Origin: JANLQX01 sp043775075
Lineage (GTDB): Bacteria; Actinomycetota; Acidimicrobiia; Acidimicrobiales; JANYDT01
Reading direction: 5' to 3'
NCBI GenBank assembly: GCA_043775075.1
Contig: JAYVSS010000149.1
Location: forward strand, 1 to 25,907
Length of the DNA stretch: 25,907 nucleotides
The translations under genes were made by a program, and so were the position numbers. This document shows positions 7,161 through 15,619 of this stretch, piece after piece; position 1 is the first letter of the stretch, and every line of letters starts with the position of its first letter. Below the pieces are notes generated by a model. That model saw only the letters and a list, made by a program, of their open reading frames with translations. It did not search any database and was not told where the DNA came from.

Positions 7161-9689
7161 TTAGTCCGACGGCGTGGCCACCGGCTCATCGGCTCCCGAT
7201 GCGTCGTCGGGGACGACAATGTCGGTGGAAGTAAAGACAATCTCACCATCGAGAGCATCCACCAGAATCGCCTGGCCGGTGTGGAAGTCCTTATTGAGGA
7301 GCTTTTCCGACAACGGATCCTCGATGAGACGCTGGATTGCCCGTCGAAGCGGTCGAGCTCCAAGGGTCGGGTCGTAGCCTTGGCGGGCCAGTTCCAACCG
7401 CGCATCGGAGGTGAGTTCCACCGTGATGCCCTGCAGAGCCAACTGCGTGGACAGACGACGGACCATAAAGTCCACCATCTGGACGACTTCGCTCATGGCC
7501 AACTCGTGGAACACGATCGTGTCGTCGATACGGTTCAGGAATTCCGGCCGGAAGTGCGCCTTGAGGGCGACCATGACCTTTTCCTTCATTTTCTCGTACG
7601 TGACCGCTTCGCTCGACTTCGAGAAACCGAGGTTCCCCTTGCGGAGCTCGGCCGTACCGAGGTTCGACGTCATGATGATGACGGTGTTCTTGAAGTCCAC
7701 TGACCGACCTTGGGAGTCGGTCAGGCGACCATCTTCGAGGATCTGAAGAAGCGTGTTGAACACGTCCGGGTGAGCCTTTTCCACTTCGTCGAACAGCACG
7801 ACGGAGAACGGGCGACGGCGAACAGCTTCAGTGAGCTGGCCACCTTCGTCGTACCCGACGTATCCCGGGGGGGAGCCGACGAGACGAGAAACGGTGTGCT
7901 TCTCCTGGTACTCGCTCATGTCCAAACGAATCATGGACTGTTCGTCGCCAAAGAGGAACTGAGCCAGCGTGCGGGCTAACTCGGTCTTGCCGACACCGGT
8001 GGGGCCGAGGAAGATGAACGAACCGCTCGGGCGATTCGGGTCCTTCAGACCGGCCCGGGTCCGGCGGACGGCACGCGAAACGGCCACCACGGCGTCCTCC
8101 TGACCGATCACTCGCTTATGGAGTTCTTCCTCCATACGCAGGAGCTTCTCGGTCTCGGCTTCGGTGAGCTTGGCCACCGGAATGCCGGTCCACATGGCGA
8201 GCACTTCGGCGATGGCCTCTTCGTCGACTTCGTCGAAGAGGTCGACGCCAGCGGCCTTCCACTCGACTTCTTTTGCTCCCTTGCGCTCGAGGAGTTCTTT
8301 CTCCTGATCACGGAGGTTGGCCGCAGCTTCGAACTGCTGGTTCTCAATCGCTGCTTCCTTGTCCTTTCGGACCTTGGCGATTTCGTTCTCCAGTTCGCGG
8401 TAGTCCGGCGGGGTCTTCATCCGCTTGATACGCAGGCGGGCGCCCGCTTCGTCGATCAAGTCAATCGCCTTGTCCGGGAGCTGGCGATCAGCGATGTACC
8501 GATCGGCCATGTTCGCCGCAGCCACCAGGGCCTGGTCGGTGATGGTGACGCGGTGATGGGTTTCGTAGCGCTCGCGCAGGCCCTTGAGGATCTCGATGGC
8601 ATGAGCGACCGACGGCTGCTCGACCTTGATGGGCTGGAATCGGCGCTCCAAAGCAGCGTCTTTCTCCAGGTGTTTGCGGTATTCCTCGGTGGTCGTGGCG
8701 CCGATCGTCTGGAGTTCGCCGCGGGCCAACATCGGCTTGAGGATGCTGGCGGCGTCTATTGCGCCCTCCGCGGCACCGGCACCGACGAGAGTGTGGATTT
8801 CGTCGATGAACAAGATGATGTCGCCACGGGTCTTTATTTCTTTGAGGACCTTCTTCAGGCGCTCTTCGAAATCACCGCGATATCGCGAACCAGCCACGAG
8901 GGCACCGAGGTCAAGCGTGTACACCTGCTTGTCCTTGATCGTGTCTGGCACGTCGTTGGCGACGATGCGCTGCGACAGGCCTTCCACGATGGCGGTCTTG
9001 CCCACTCCCGGCTCACCGATGAGCACCGGGTTGTTCTTGGTGCGACGAGACAGCACCTGCATGATGCGCTCGATTTCCTTCTCGCGCCCAATGACCGGGT
9101 CCAGCTTGCCCTCGCGAGCGAGGGTGGTCAGGTTGCGGCCGAACTGATCGAGCACGAGCGAGCCCTGAGGGGCGTCGGGCTGACCGGCGGAAGCGCCGAC
9201 ACCAGCGGCGGCGGGCTGGCCCTTGGAGGCGTCGCCCCCCTGGCCCGAGCCCTGATACCCGGAGAGCTGCTGAATGACTTGCTGACGAACCCGTGACAGG
9301 TCGGCCCCGAGCTTGACCAACACCTGGGCGGCCACTCCTTCGCCCTCACGAATGAGGCCGAGGAGAATGTGCTCCGTTCCGATGTAGTTATGGCCGAGCT
9401 GCAGCGCTTCGCGCAGTGACAGTTCGAGAACCTTTTTGGCCCGAGGAGTGAAGGGAATATGGCCAGATGGCGAATTCCCTCCCTGGCCGATGATTTCCTC
9501 CACTTGGGCCCGAACGGCCTCAAGGGAGATACCGAGCGACTCCAAAGACTTGGCGGCAACGCCTTCGCCTTCATGGATCAGCCCGAGAAGAATGTGCTCG
9601 GTCCCGATGTAGTTGTGGTTGAGCAGGCGCGCTTCTTCTTGCGCCAACACGACCACTCGTCGGGCCCGATCAGTAAAACGTTCGAACAA
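7161..9689 (-). CDS. clpC: ClpC-type AAA+ unfoldase, ATP-dependent Clp protease ATP-binding subunit
   Basis: ClpC unfolds substrates and feeds them to the ClpP peptidase. The N-terminal region has two Clp-N repeats, each containing HNYIGTEHILLGLI. A Gly/Ala-rich linker (about 143-176) leads to AAA module 1 (Walker A GEPGVGKT at about 225-232), a UVR-type coiled coil (ENQQFEAAANLRDQEKE), and AAA module 2 (Walker A GPTGVGKT). The product is 842 aa, typical of actinobacterial ClpC. The start decides the N-terminus: there is no ATG or GTG near the conserved FERFTDRARRVV. TTG 9689 is preceded by GAGGAGG with a 6-nt spacer, so TTG is called. No CIRCE element is evident upstream. The gene is monocistronic, ended by the hairpin at 7098-7127. 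Confidence 0.95.
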   Translation of the reverse strand: MFERFTDRARRVVVLAQEEARLLNHNYIGTEHILLGLIHEGEGVAAKSLESLGISLEAVRAQVEEIIGQGGNSPSGHIPFTPRAKKVLELSLREALQLGHNYIGTEHILLGLIREGEGVAAQVLVKLGADLSRVRQQVIQQLSGYQGSGQGGDASKGQPAAAGVGASAGQPDAPQGSLVLDQFGRNLTTLAREGKLDPVIGREKEIERIMQVLSRRTKNNPVLIGEPGVGKTAIVEGLSQRIVANDVPDTIKDKQVYTLDLGALVAGSRYRGDFEERLKKVLKEIKTRGDIILFIDEIHTLVGAGAAEGAIDAASILKPMLARGELQTIGATTTEEYRKHLEKDAALERRFQPIKVEQPSVAHAIEILKGLRERYETHHRVTITDQALVAAANMADRYIADRQLPDKAIDLIDEAGARLRIKRMKTPPDYRELENEIAKVRKDKEAAIENQQFEAAANLRDQEKELLERKGAKEVEWKAAGVDLFDEVDEEAIAEVLAMWTGIPVAKLTEAETEKLLRMEEELHKRVIGQEDAVVAVSRAVRRTRAGLKDPNRPSGSFIFLGPTGVGKTELARTLAQFLFGDEQSMIRLDMSEYQEKHTVSRLVGSPPGYVGYDEGGQLTEAVRRRPFSVVLFDEVEKAHPDVFNTLLQILEDGRLTDSQGRSVDFKNTVIIMTSNLGTAELRKGNLGFSKSSEAVTYEKMKEKVMVALKAHFRPEFLNRIDDTIVFHELAMSEVVQMVDFMVRRLSTQLALQGITVELTSDARLELARQGYDPTLGARPLRRAIQRLIEDPLSEKLLNKDFHTGQAILVDALDGEIVFTSTDIVVPDDASGADEPVATPSD

Positions 9690-9953
9690 CGGAGCCTCCT
9701 CGAGACCGTTGGGGGTACCTCCGAGTGTACTGGCGCGCCGTTCCTTACGGACCGACTGCTGTTCACCAAGAAGCTTGAATGAACCTTTCAACGCCGCAGA
9801 GCGGCACAACGTTCCAATCTTCGGCAGATCCCATCTCTGTCGTTGGTCACATCGGCATTGGTGGGACCGACCTGAGGGGGCCATTTGGTCTGTTCTTCCG
9901 GTTCGGCATCGCTATTTTTCGGGTCAGCTCACTCGTTCATCACTGTCGTGCCG

Positions 9954-9959
9954 TAGCCT
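9954..9959 (+). promoter_or_regulatory. Candidate -10 element for the polyprenyl synthase gene
   Basis: TAGCCT fits TANNNT and ends seven bases before GTG 9967. No Shine-Dalgarno sequence is visible. The 277-bp space between the divergent clpC and this gene (9690-9966) shows no other recognisable feature and no gene of its own. Confidence 0.45.
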
Positions 9960-9966
9960 TGAGCGT

Positions 9967-10944
9967 GTGAGCAAATCTGCGCTCCCTCTCCACCTTCCTC
10001 TGTTAGAGGAAGACCTGCACCGAGTCGAGGAGGAACTCCGCGCCTCGGTGGTGACTGAGGACCCCTTCCTCACCGAGGTTGCGCGCAATCTCATTGTCGC
10101 CGGTGGGAAACGGCTGCGTCCGGTGCTCTCGTTGGCTTCGGCGTACGCCGGCGCCGGAATTGCCCACCACGACACCGTTCGCGGTGCGGTGGCTGTCGAA
10201 CTCGTGCACCTCGGCTCGCTCTACCACGACGACGTGATGGACGAGGCAGCGACCCGTCGGGGCACGCCCACTGCCAATGCGCGGTTTGGAAACTTCATTG
10301 CCATCGTGGCCGGGGACTTCTGCCTGGCGGTTTCCGCCCAGATCGCTGCGGCGTTGGGCGTCGAGGTGTCGGGCCTCCTCGGGTACACGATCGGCGAGTT
10401 GTGCAAGGGCCAGGTGGCGGAGTTCCAATCGTTGTTCAAGCTCGATCGCAGTGAGGAGGCGTACTTCCGCTCGATCGATGGCAAAACTGCGTCGCTTATG
10501 GCCGCCGCTTCTCGGGTCGGTGCGATCACCAGCGGGCTCCCGTCGACGCAGGTCGAGGCGTTGACTGTGTACGGACAGCGCATTGGCATGGTGTTCCAGA
10601 TCGCTGACGACATCTTGGACGTGGTGGCCACGGATGAACAGCTCGGCAAGCCGGCGGGTAACGATCTGGTCGAAGGCGTGTACACGTTGCCGGTGCTCCG
10701 GGCGTTACGCGATCCGCACATCGGGGAGGAGCTGGCCCGTCTGCTCGGGTCGCCAGTCGACCGCTTGGGCGTTGATCAACTGCGCAAACTGGTGCGATCG
10801 TCCGATGGAATCGATCAGGCCATCGGTGTCGCCCGGAAATTCGCCGACGAAGCCCGCTCCTGTCTCGACGGAGTGCCCCCGTCAGCCACGCGCGCCGAAA
10901 TGGCCAACCTCGGCCACGCATTGCTCGACCGCCTCGCCGTCTAG
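9967..10944 (+). CDS. Long-chain trans-polyprenyl diphosphate synthase
   Basis: The enzyme adds isopentenyl diphosphate units to an allylic primer, most likely to make the menaquinone side chain. The 325-aa protein has GGKRLRP (46-52), the first aspartate-rich motif HDDVMD (Asp88, Asp89, Asp92) and the second motif DDILD (214-218), with GKTASL and QIADD in between. Small residues sit just before the first motif (Gly83, Ser84), which in this family favours long products; exact chain length cannot be read from sequence. The frame is open far upstream, but homology begins at GTG 9967 (SKSALPLHLPLLEEDL). It is divergent from clpC and convergent with the SpoIID gene. IspD and IspF at the left edge supply its substrate pathway. 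Confidence 0.9.
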   Translation: MSKSALPLHLPLLEEDLHRVEEELRASVVTEDPFLTEVARNLIVAGGKRLRPVLSLASAYAGAGIAHHDTVRGAVAVELVHLGSLYHDDVMDEAATRRGTPTANARFGNFIAIVAGDFCLAVSAQIAAALGVEVSGLLGYTIGELCKGQVAEFQSLFKLDRSEEAYFRSIDGKTASLMAAASRVGAITSGLPSTQVEALTVYGQRIGMVFQIADDILDVVATDEQLGKPAGNDLVEGVYTLPVLRALRDPHIGEELARLLGSPVDRLGVDQLRKLVRSSDGIDQAIGVARKFADEARSCLDGVPPSATRAEMANLGHALLDRLAV

Positions 10945-10963
10945 CACCGGCGCCAGCGTTGTC

Positions 10964-11022
10964 GGGTGGCTGAGCGGGTCAAAAACGGCGGCCCTGCCAC
11001 CCAAGACCTTTGTGGCACCCAG
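10964..11022. repeat. Dispersed intergenic element, copy 1
   Basis: A 59-bp stretch between two convergent genes. GGGTGGC at its left pairs with GCCACCC (10996-11002), enclosing a core with GGTCAAAAA. A second CACCCA follows exactly 18 bp after the first. The same layout recurs at 14589-14651 and 19710-19767. Confidence 0.6.
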
Positions 11023-11026
11023 AGAG

Positions 11027-12922
11027 CTAGGCCGTCTTCTTTGTCTTCTTTGTGTTCTTTGTCGCTGGAGCTTTGACCGTTGTCGGGCTGCCGACAACCG
11101 AGCCGCCGCTCACGGTGACTACCGGGCTGGCGCCGACCGCGACGGCCACGGCGACGATCGTGGTGTTCGGGTTCTTCTTGGGCGCCGTGGTTGCCGGCGC
11201 TTTCGTCGTCTTCACCTTGGTGGACTCGGCCGGCGTTGGCGCCGCCGTAGATGCGGCGTTGACCTCGGTGAGGGCGCCGTTCGGTAGGGCCCCCACGGCG
11301 GCAACGGGGCCACCGGCATCGCCGGTCAAGGCCTCTCCGGGCCCCACGTCGCCGGTGATCAGCGCCCCCTGCGGCGCCCCGAGGCCTTCGGTGACGACCT
11401 GAGCGTTGAAGTAGTTCGACTTGAGAGCGAACGACCGCATAAAATCGGTCCCGGAGACGGTGACAGAGCCTCGTTCGTAGCTCAGCACCACTTTGGTGGC
11501 CCGCCCGCCATCGGGACCCCACCCGTCTCGGGCGCTGACTTTGGCGTCCACGAGCGAACCGAGCTTGGCGCTCTTCCCGACGCTGGTGCCGGCCAGGCGG
11601 CGCTCCCACGCCCGGTTCGGGTTGGCTTCGATGGCGTCGCCTGCATCGGGCACTGCGGGAAACTCACCACCCGCCGTGAACCCGCCGGTGGAAGCGGAGA
11701 ACTCGGTGCGTATGACCGCGCCGTTTTTCGGATTAACGCGAATCTCGCCGGCCGTTTCGGCAATCGCCCGGTCGGTGCGGGCGTCTTCGAGGGACGAAAA
11801 ACCCTTGTCCGACACGAGGCCCCGACCGCCGTAGACCTGACACGAAATGGTGTCGCACGTGTTGGAAAAGCCCGATCGCTTCTCGGCCGCGGCGTAGGAC
11901 CGGGCGGCGACCGCCTGGGCCTTGACGGCCTCCATGCCCTTGTCTCCCCAGCTCGCCGAAATCTCTCTCGGGACGACCCCGCGAAGGTAGGCCTCCATGC
12001 CAACGAGGTTTACGCCACGTTGCAGCTTGCCATCGGTGATGGCCAAGAAATCACCGCGGTACACCCGACGTTGCTTGCCTTCGCACACCTGCAACATGGC
12101 GTCTGGATCGTCGGGCCCAGCCGCGCTATCGAGCGGACCCGTACTCACGGTGACGGTGCGGTGAGGGAGCGCAGTGCGCACAGTCCACGGACCGGCGCAG
12201 GTGGGGGCGTCGCTGATTTCCCATGCGCCGTTGGCCAACCGCACGCGCACCGCTGCGCCCCTACCCGCGGTTAGGGGGGGATCAAGTACGGCGGTCGACA
12301 GGTTCGGAACCGTTGACGTCGTCAGAGCCGGCCCGGCGGTGGGCACGGTCACGGCCGCGCCGACAACGGGATCGGGCGCCAACGTGGGCGAAGCGAGCGG
12401 TACGACTCCGGCGGCGTCGGCGAGGAAGGCCGGAGGCACAACAAAGCCGGGGTCGTTGTCGAGTCGAAGGTACAGCCGGCCCTTCGGTTGAAACAGCATC
12501 AACGGCTTGGCGTCGAGGTTGGTGATGCGCACGCCGAGGGCCGACGTGGGCGACAGACCGCCAGCGATGGTGCCGCCGTAATAGTGATCGAGGATTTGGC
12601 GGCTGCTCCATCCCTGCAGGGTGGCGTACCCGTACGCTCCCCACTGGCCGAGCCCACGCCCGTGGCCGAAGCCCTTGCCGGTAATGACCAGTGTTCGCTT
12701 GGGGGCAACCGTTGTCGTGGGGGCGACAGGCGCGGTATCGGCGGCCTGTGCGCTTGTGGGCGGTTGAGGCACCCCGGCCTCCGGGGCCAATGGCACCACC
12801 GACCCCGAAGGGTCGGTTTGGGCTGACGCTCTCGCGGTCGAAATAGTCAGCGCGCCTATTGCCAGGGCGCAGACTACTCGTCGACTTCGAGGCGTCACGA
12901 GGGGGAAGTCCCGCAAACGCAC
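11027..12922 (-). CDS. Secreted SpoIID/LytB-domain protein with a lysine-rich C-terminal tail
   Basis: SpoIID-type domains act on the peptidoglycan glycan strand as lytic transglycosylases or amidase enhancers. A signal peptide ends near ARASA-Q (34/35), followed by a Pro/Thr/Ala-rich linker. The conserved GFGHGRGLGQWGAYG motif (84-98) precedes the core GVVPREISASW with VKAQAVAARSYA (about 315-345). This glycine motif lies at the far end of the domain in Bacillus SpoIID but is N-terminal in actinobacterial members. The C-terminus (about 540-631) is low-complexity and ends with the basic repeat TKNTKKTKKTA, which may hold the protein to acidic wall polymers. The start is GTG 12922. No sporulation genes are nearby, so a vegetative wall role is more likely. 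It follows lysS by 45 bp. Confidence 0.85.
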   Translation of the reverse strand: MRLRDFPLVTPRSRRVVCALAIGALTISTARASAQTDPSGSVVPLAPEAGVPQPPTSAQAADTAPVAPTTTVAPKRTLVITGKGFGHGRGLGQWGAYGYATLQGWSSRQILDHYYGGTIAGGLSPTSALGVRITNLDAKPLMLFQPKGRLYLRLDNDPGFVVPPAFLADAAGVVPLASPTLAPDPVVGAAVTVPTAGPALTTSTVPNLSTAVLDPPLTAGRGAAVRVRLANGAWEISDAPTCAGPWTVRTALPHRTVTVSTGPLDSAAGPDDPDAMLQVCEGKQRRVYRGDFLAITDGKLQRGVNLVGMEAYLRGVVPREISASWGDKGMEAVKAQAVAARSYAAAEKRSGFSNTCDTISCQVYGGRGLVSDKGFSSLEDARTDRAIAETAGEIRVNPKNGAVIRTEFSASTGGFTAGGEFPAVPDAGDAIEANPNRAWERRLAGTSVGKSAKLGSLVDAKVSARDGWGPDGGRATKVVLSYERGSVTVSGTDFMRSFALKSNYFNAQVVTEGLGAPQGALITGDVGPGEALTGDAGGPVAAVGALPNGALTEVNAASTAAPTPAESTKVKTTKAPATTAPKKNPNTTIVAVAVAVGASPVVTVSGGSVVGSPTTVKAPATKNTKKTKKTA

Positions 12923-12967
12923 GCACCCATTGTGGCGCGTTCTGTCCGCTCGCCGAGTTGTCGGTCG

Positions 12968-14467
12968 TTACTTGGGGGCGTGAGCAGGGGAAATGACCGA
13001 CTCCGGGGCGATCACATCACCACTTCCCTTCCCTGCACCGGCATCGGCGAACACCTCGGGGCGAAGGGTGGGGAACAGGATGACATCACGAATGGTGTGC
13101 ATGTTGGTCAGCAACATCACGAGGCGGTCGATGCCGATACCGAGGCCACCGGTCGGGGCGAGGCCGTATTCAAGGGCGCGTACATAATCGTGATCCATGA
13201 CCATGGCTTCGTCGTCGTAGTCGGATTGGCGAACCTGGTCCTCGAAGCGGGCTTTCTGCTCGGCGGCGTCGACCAATTCGGAGTACCCGTTGCACAATTC
13301 GCGGCCGGCGACGATGCCTTCGAAGCGCTCCGTCATGTTCGGAATCGAGCGATGGTCGCGAGCCAGGGGCGACACTTCCTTGGGGTAGTCGCACACGAAA
13401 ACCGGACCCCATAGCGTGTGTTCGACGGTCTTTTCGTAGAGCTCAAGAAGAAGCTTGCCCACGCCGTATCCCGGCTTTACTTCAACCCCGTGTTTGATGC
13501 AAAGCGCGCGTAACTCTTCAATAGGTGTCCCGATCGAGACTTCGACGCCGATTGCCGCACTCGTAAGCTCACTTAGCGTCTGACGAGGCCACGGGACAGT
13601 GAAATCGAGTTCACGGTCTCCGTACTGAACCACCGTTGTTCCGTGCAGCTTTTCGCACAGGTAAGCGATCACGTTTTCGGTGAGCTGCATCTGGTCCTCA
13701 TAGTCCCAGTACGCGGCGTAGATCTCGAGCATGGTGAACTCAGGATTGTGGCGGGGCGAGATGCCTTCGTTGCGGAACACGCGACCAATCTCGAACACGC
13801 GTTCGAATCCACCAACAACGAGTCGCTTCAGGTACAGCTCGGGTGCTATGCGTAGGAACAGGCCGAGGTCGAGGGCATTGTGATGGGTGGTGAAGGGCTT
13901 GGCCAACGCTCCGCCGGGCAACGTCTGCAGCAGCGGGGTCTCTACCTCCATGAAACCGTGCTCGTCCTCGAACCATCGACGCATGAGCGAGATGATGCGG
14001 GAGCGATTACGGAGGGTGTCGCGTGACTCCTCGTTGACCACGAGATCGACGTAGCGCTGGCGGTAGCGGGTGTCGGTGTCGGTGAGTCCGTGCCACTTGT
14101 CGGGGAACTGTCGCTGGGCTTCGGCGAGGATCTGCCATGAGGTGACCTTGATGGATAGCTCGCCCTTTTTCGTGCGCATCACGAAGCCGGATACGCCGAT
14201 CCAGTCGCCGAGGCTGAGCGAGGTGAAGGCGTCGAAGTTCGGCGTCACGTCGGCCGGGGCAAAAAGCTGGATCCGGCCACTCGAGTCCTGCAGCTGACCG
14301 AAGGCGAGTTTGCCCTGGCCCCGCCGGAGCATGAGTCGCCCGGCGACTGTCACTTCATGCGTGGTCTCGGAAGCGTCGGCAACGACTCCGTCGCCCCCAA
14401 ATTCCTCGATCACCTGGGCCGCAAGGTGGGTCGGAGCAAAACGGTAGGGAATGGAGGTGCCAGACAT
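12968..14467 (-). CDS. lysS: Lysine--tRNA ligase, class II
   Basis: The 499-aa enzyme charges tRNA-Lys. It has an N-terminal OB-fold anticodon-binding domain (about 50-150, with VTVAGRLMLRRGQGKLAF) and a class II catalytic core. Motif 1 surrounds FMEVETPLLQ, motif 2 is VFRNEGISPRHNPEFT, and motif 3 is GLGIGIDRLVMLLT. ATG 14467 is chosen because the frame upstream runs into the repeat region and has no homology. No Shine-Dalgarno sequence precedes it, so initiation may be leaderless or unusual. A 48-bp direct repeat occupies the divergent space between lysS and coaX and may carry promoter elements. Confidence 0.95.
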   Translation of the reverse strand: MSGTSIPYRFAPTHLAAQVIEEFGGDGVVADASETTHEVTVAGRLMLRRGQGKLAFGQLQDSSGRIQLFAPADVTPNFDAFTSLSLGDWIGVSGFVMRTKKGELSIKVTSWQILAEAQRQFPDKWHGLTDTDTRYRQRYVDLVVNEESRDTLRNRSRIISLMRRWFEDEHGFMEVETPLLQTLPGGALAKPFTTHHNALDLGLFLRIAPELYLKRLVVGGFERVFEIGRVFRNEGISPRHNPEFTMLEIYAAYWDYEDQMQLTENVIAYLCEKLHGTTVVQYGDRELDFTVPWPRQTLSELTSAAIGVEVSIGTPIEELRALCIKHGVEVKPGYGVGKLLLELYEKTVEHTLWGPVFVCDYPKEVSPLARDHRSIPNMTERFEGIVAGRELCNGYSELVDAAEQKARFEDQVRQSDYDDEAMVMDHDYVRALEYGLAPTGGLGIGIDRLVMLLTNMHTIRDVILFPTLRPEVFADAGAGKGSGDVIAPESVISPAHAPK

Positions 14468-14474
14468 ATGGGGC

Positions 14475-14608
14475 GCCGAGTCTGTCACCTGGGTCTGGGG
14501 GTGGGCGGCTCGATTGTGTTGCGAGCATCGAAGCGGAGCGGAGAAGCGCAGCGCCGCGGGGCCGAGTCTGTCACCTGGGTCTGGGGGTGGGCGGCTCGAT
14601 TGTGTTGC
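14475..14608. repeat. 48-bp direct repeat between lysS and coaX (14475-14522 and 14561-14608)
   Basis: Two identical 48-bp copies start 86 bp apart. The 38-bp spacer is purine-rich (AAGCGGAGCGGAGAAGCG). The repeat begins GCCGAGTCTGTCACC and ends GATTGTGTTGC. The first copy begins eight bases upstream of the lysS start codon. The second runs into the dispersed element copy 2. With only two units it looks like a local duplication rather than an array. Confidence 0.9.
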
Positions 14609-14651
14609 CAAAAGCGACTGCCCTGCCACCCAACAACGCCAGGCCACCCAA
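14589..14651. repeat. Dispersed intergenic element, copy 2
   Basis: A 63-bp stretch with GGGCGGC at the left, a CCAAAAGCG core and GCCACCC (14625-14631). A second CACCCA lies exactly 18 bp after the first, as in copies 1 and 3. The segment GCCCTGCCACCCAA is identical to copy 1. It lies just upstream of the coaX -10 element. Confidence 0.6.
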
Positions 14652-14670
14652 TACCGTCACCGGGTTTGCG

Positions 14671-14676
14671 TAACCT
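14671..14676 (+). promoter_or_regulatory. Candidate -10 element for coaX (leaderless arrangement)
   Basis: TAACCT fits TANNNT and ends six bases before GTG 14683. AGGA lies only three bases from the GTG, too close for a good ribosome-binding site, so leaderless translation is the simpler reading. Confidence 0.5.
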
Positions 14677-14682
14677 CAGGAT

Positions 14683-15480
14683 GTGCTTTTGGTGATCGAC
14701 GTTGGCAATACCCAAACGGTGATCGGGGCGTATCCGAGCGATGCGTCGGGAGTTACCAACAATTCTGAGCTCGCCGACCACTGGCGGATTGCCACGAACG
14801 CTGAACGCACCCCCGATGAACTGGCCATGCTCCTGCTCCAATTCTTCTCCACCCGTAGCGAGAACTTCGACAGCGCGCATATTAATGGCGTGGCCATCTG
14901 CTCGGGCGTTCCTCGGGCGACGGCTCACCTGCGGCGAATGTGTGAGCGGTACCTGAACATGACCGCGTTGGTGTTGGAACCAGGCATCAAGACCGGCATG
15001 CCGATTTTGTACGACAACCCGAAGGAGGTCGGCCCAGACCGTATCGCCAACGCCGTTGGAGCAATGGATCGCTACGGCGCCCCAGCGATCGTTGTTGATT
15101 TCGGCACGGCAACCACGTTCGACGTGATCTCGCCCAAGGGCCAGTACCTCGGTGGCGCAATTGTGCCGGGGGTCGAGATTTCGTTGGAAGCTCTTTTCCA
15201 ACGGGCGGCAGCGTTGCGGCGCGTTGAGCTGGTGGAGCCGCGCAACGTGATCGGGAAGTCGACCGCCGAGTCGTTGCAATCGGGCGCGCTTTTTGGCTTC
15301 TCGTCCATGATCGACGGGATGTGCGAAAGGATCGAGGCGGAAATCGGACCGGCCACGGCAATCTCCACCGGCGGCCTCGGCGCGGTGATCGCCCCCTATT
15401 GCCGCAAGGTAACGCACAACGATCCGTGGGTCACCCTTCACGGCCTGCGTCTCATCTACGAAAAGAACCTCGCCCCATAG
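14683..15480 (+). CDS. coaX: Type III pantothenate kinase
   Basis: CoaX phosphorylates pantothenate, the first step of coenzyme A synthesis, and needs a monovalent cation. This 265-aa protein has the ASKHA-fold signatures: MLLVIDVGNTQTVIG with Asp6 in the first phosphate loop, GPDRIANAVGA (117-127), VVDFGTATTFD (second loop, Asp139) and GGAIVPGVEISLEAL. The start is GTG 14683, because MLLVIDVGNT is the standard N-terminus. It is divergent from lysS and convergent with a small lipoprotein gene. The sequence shows no anomaly, and the length is normal. Confidence 0.93.
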   Translation: MLLVIDVGNTQTVIGAYPSDASGVTNNSELADHWRIATNAERTPDELAMLLLQFFSTRSENFDSAHINGVAICSGVPRATAHLRRMCERYLNMTALVLEPGIKTGMPILYDNPKEVGPDRIANAVGAMDRYGAPAIVVDFGTATTFDVISPKGQYLGGAIVPGVEISLEALFQRAAALRRVELVEPRNVIGKSTAESLQSGALFGFSSMIDGMCERIEAEIGPATAISTGGLGAVIAPYCRKVTHNDPWVTLHGLRLIYEKNLAP

Positions 15481-15502
15481 CCTGGCGAAAATCGGGCGGG
15501 CA

Positions 15503-15601
15503 TTTCAAAGACCAATCAACGACTAACTGTCCAGAGAACGACATCGCAACTTAGTCATCGTGTCGTCAATCAGTCATTGAGTTGGACGTTGGTCTTTGAA
15601 A
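15503..15601. repeat. 99-bp segment bounded by a 13-bp inverted repeat
   Basis: TTTCAAAGACCAA (15503-15515) and TTGGTCTTTGAAA (15589-15601) are perfect inverted copies. The match extends outward with GCGGG on both sides if a 2-base gap is allowed. Inside lie smaller inverted pairs, GACTAA/TTAGTC and ACGACA/TGTCGT. The interior is less GC-rich than its surroundings. It occupies the space between convergent coaX and the lipoprotein gene. It could be a bidirectional terminator, a small RNA, or a MITE-like remnant; no target-site duplication is visible. Confidence 0.7.
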
Positions 15602-15619
15602 CCCGCAGAAACGTCGCTT

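Noticed and set aside
8118..9296. A 392-codon open frame on the plus strand opposite clpC
   Set aside because: It lies wholly antisense to conserved ClpC codons and has no recognisable domain or ribosome-binding site. Long antisense frames are expected in GC-rich genes.
9690..9966. A CIRCE or other heat-shock operator upstream of clpC
   Set aside because: I searched for TTAGCACTC-N9-GAGTGCTAA and for a clear ClgR-like palindrome and saw neither.
14475..14608. The 48-bp repeat with a 38-bp spacer as a minimal CRISPR
   Set aside because: There are only two units, no third repeat, no cas gene nearby, and the second copy merges into another repeat family.
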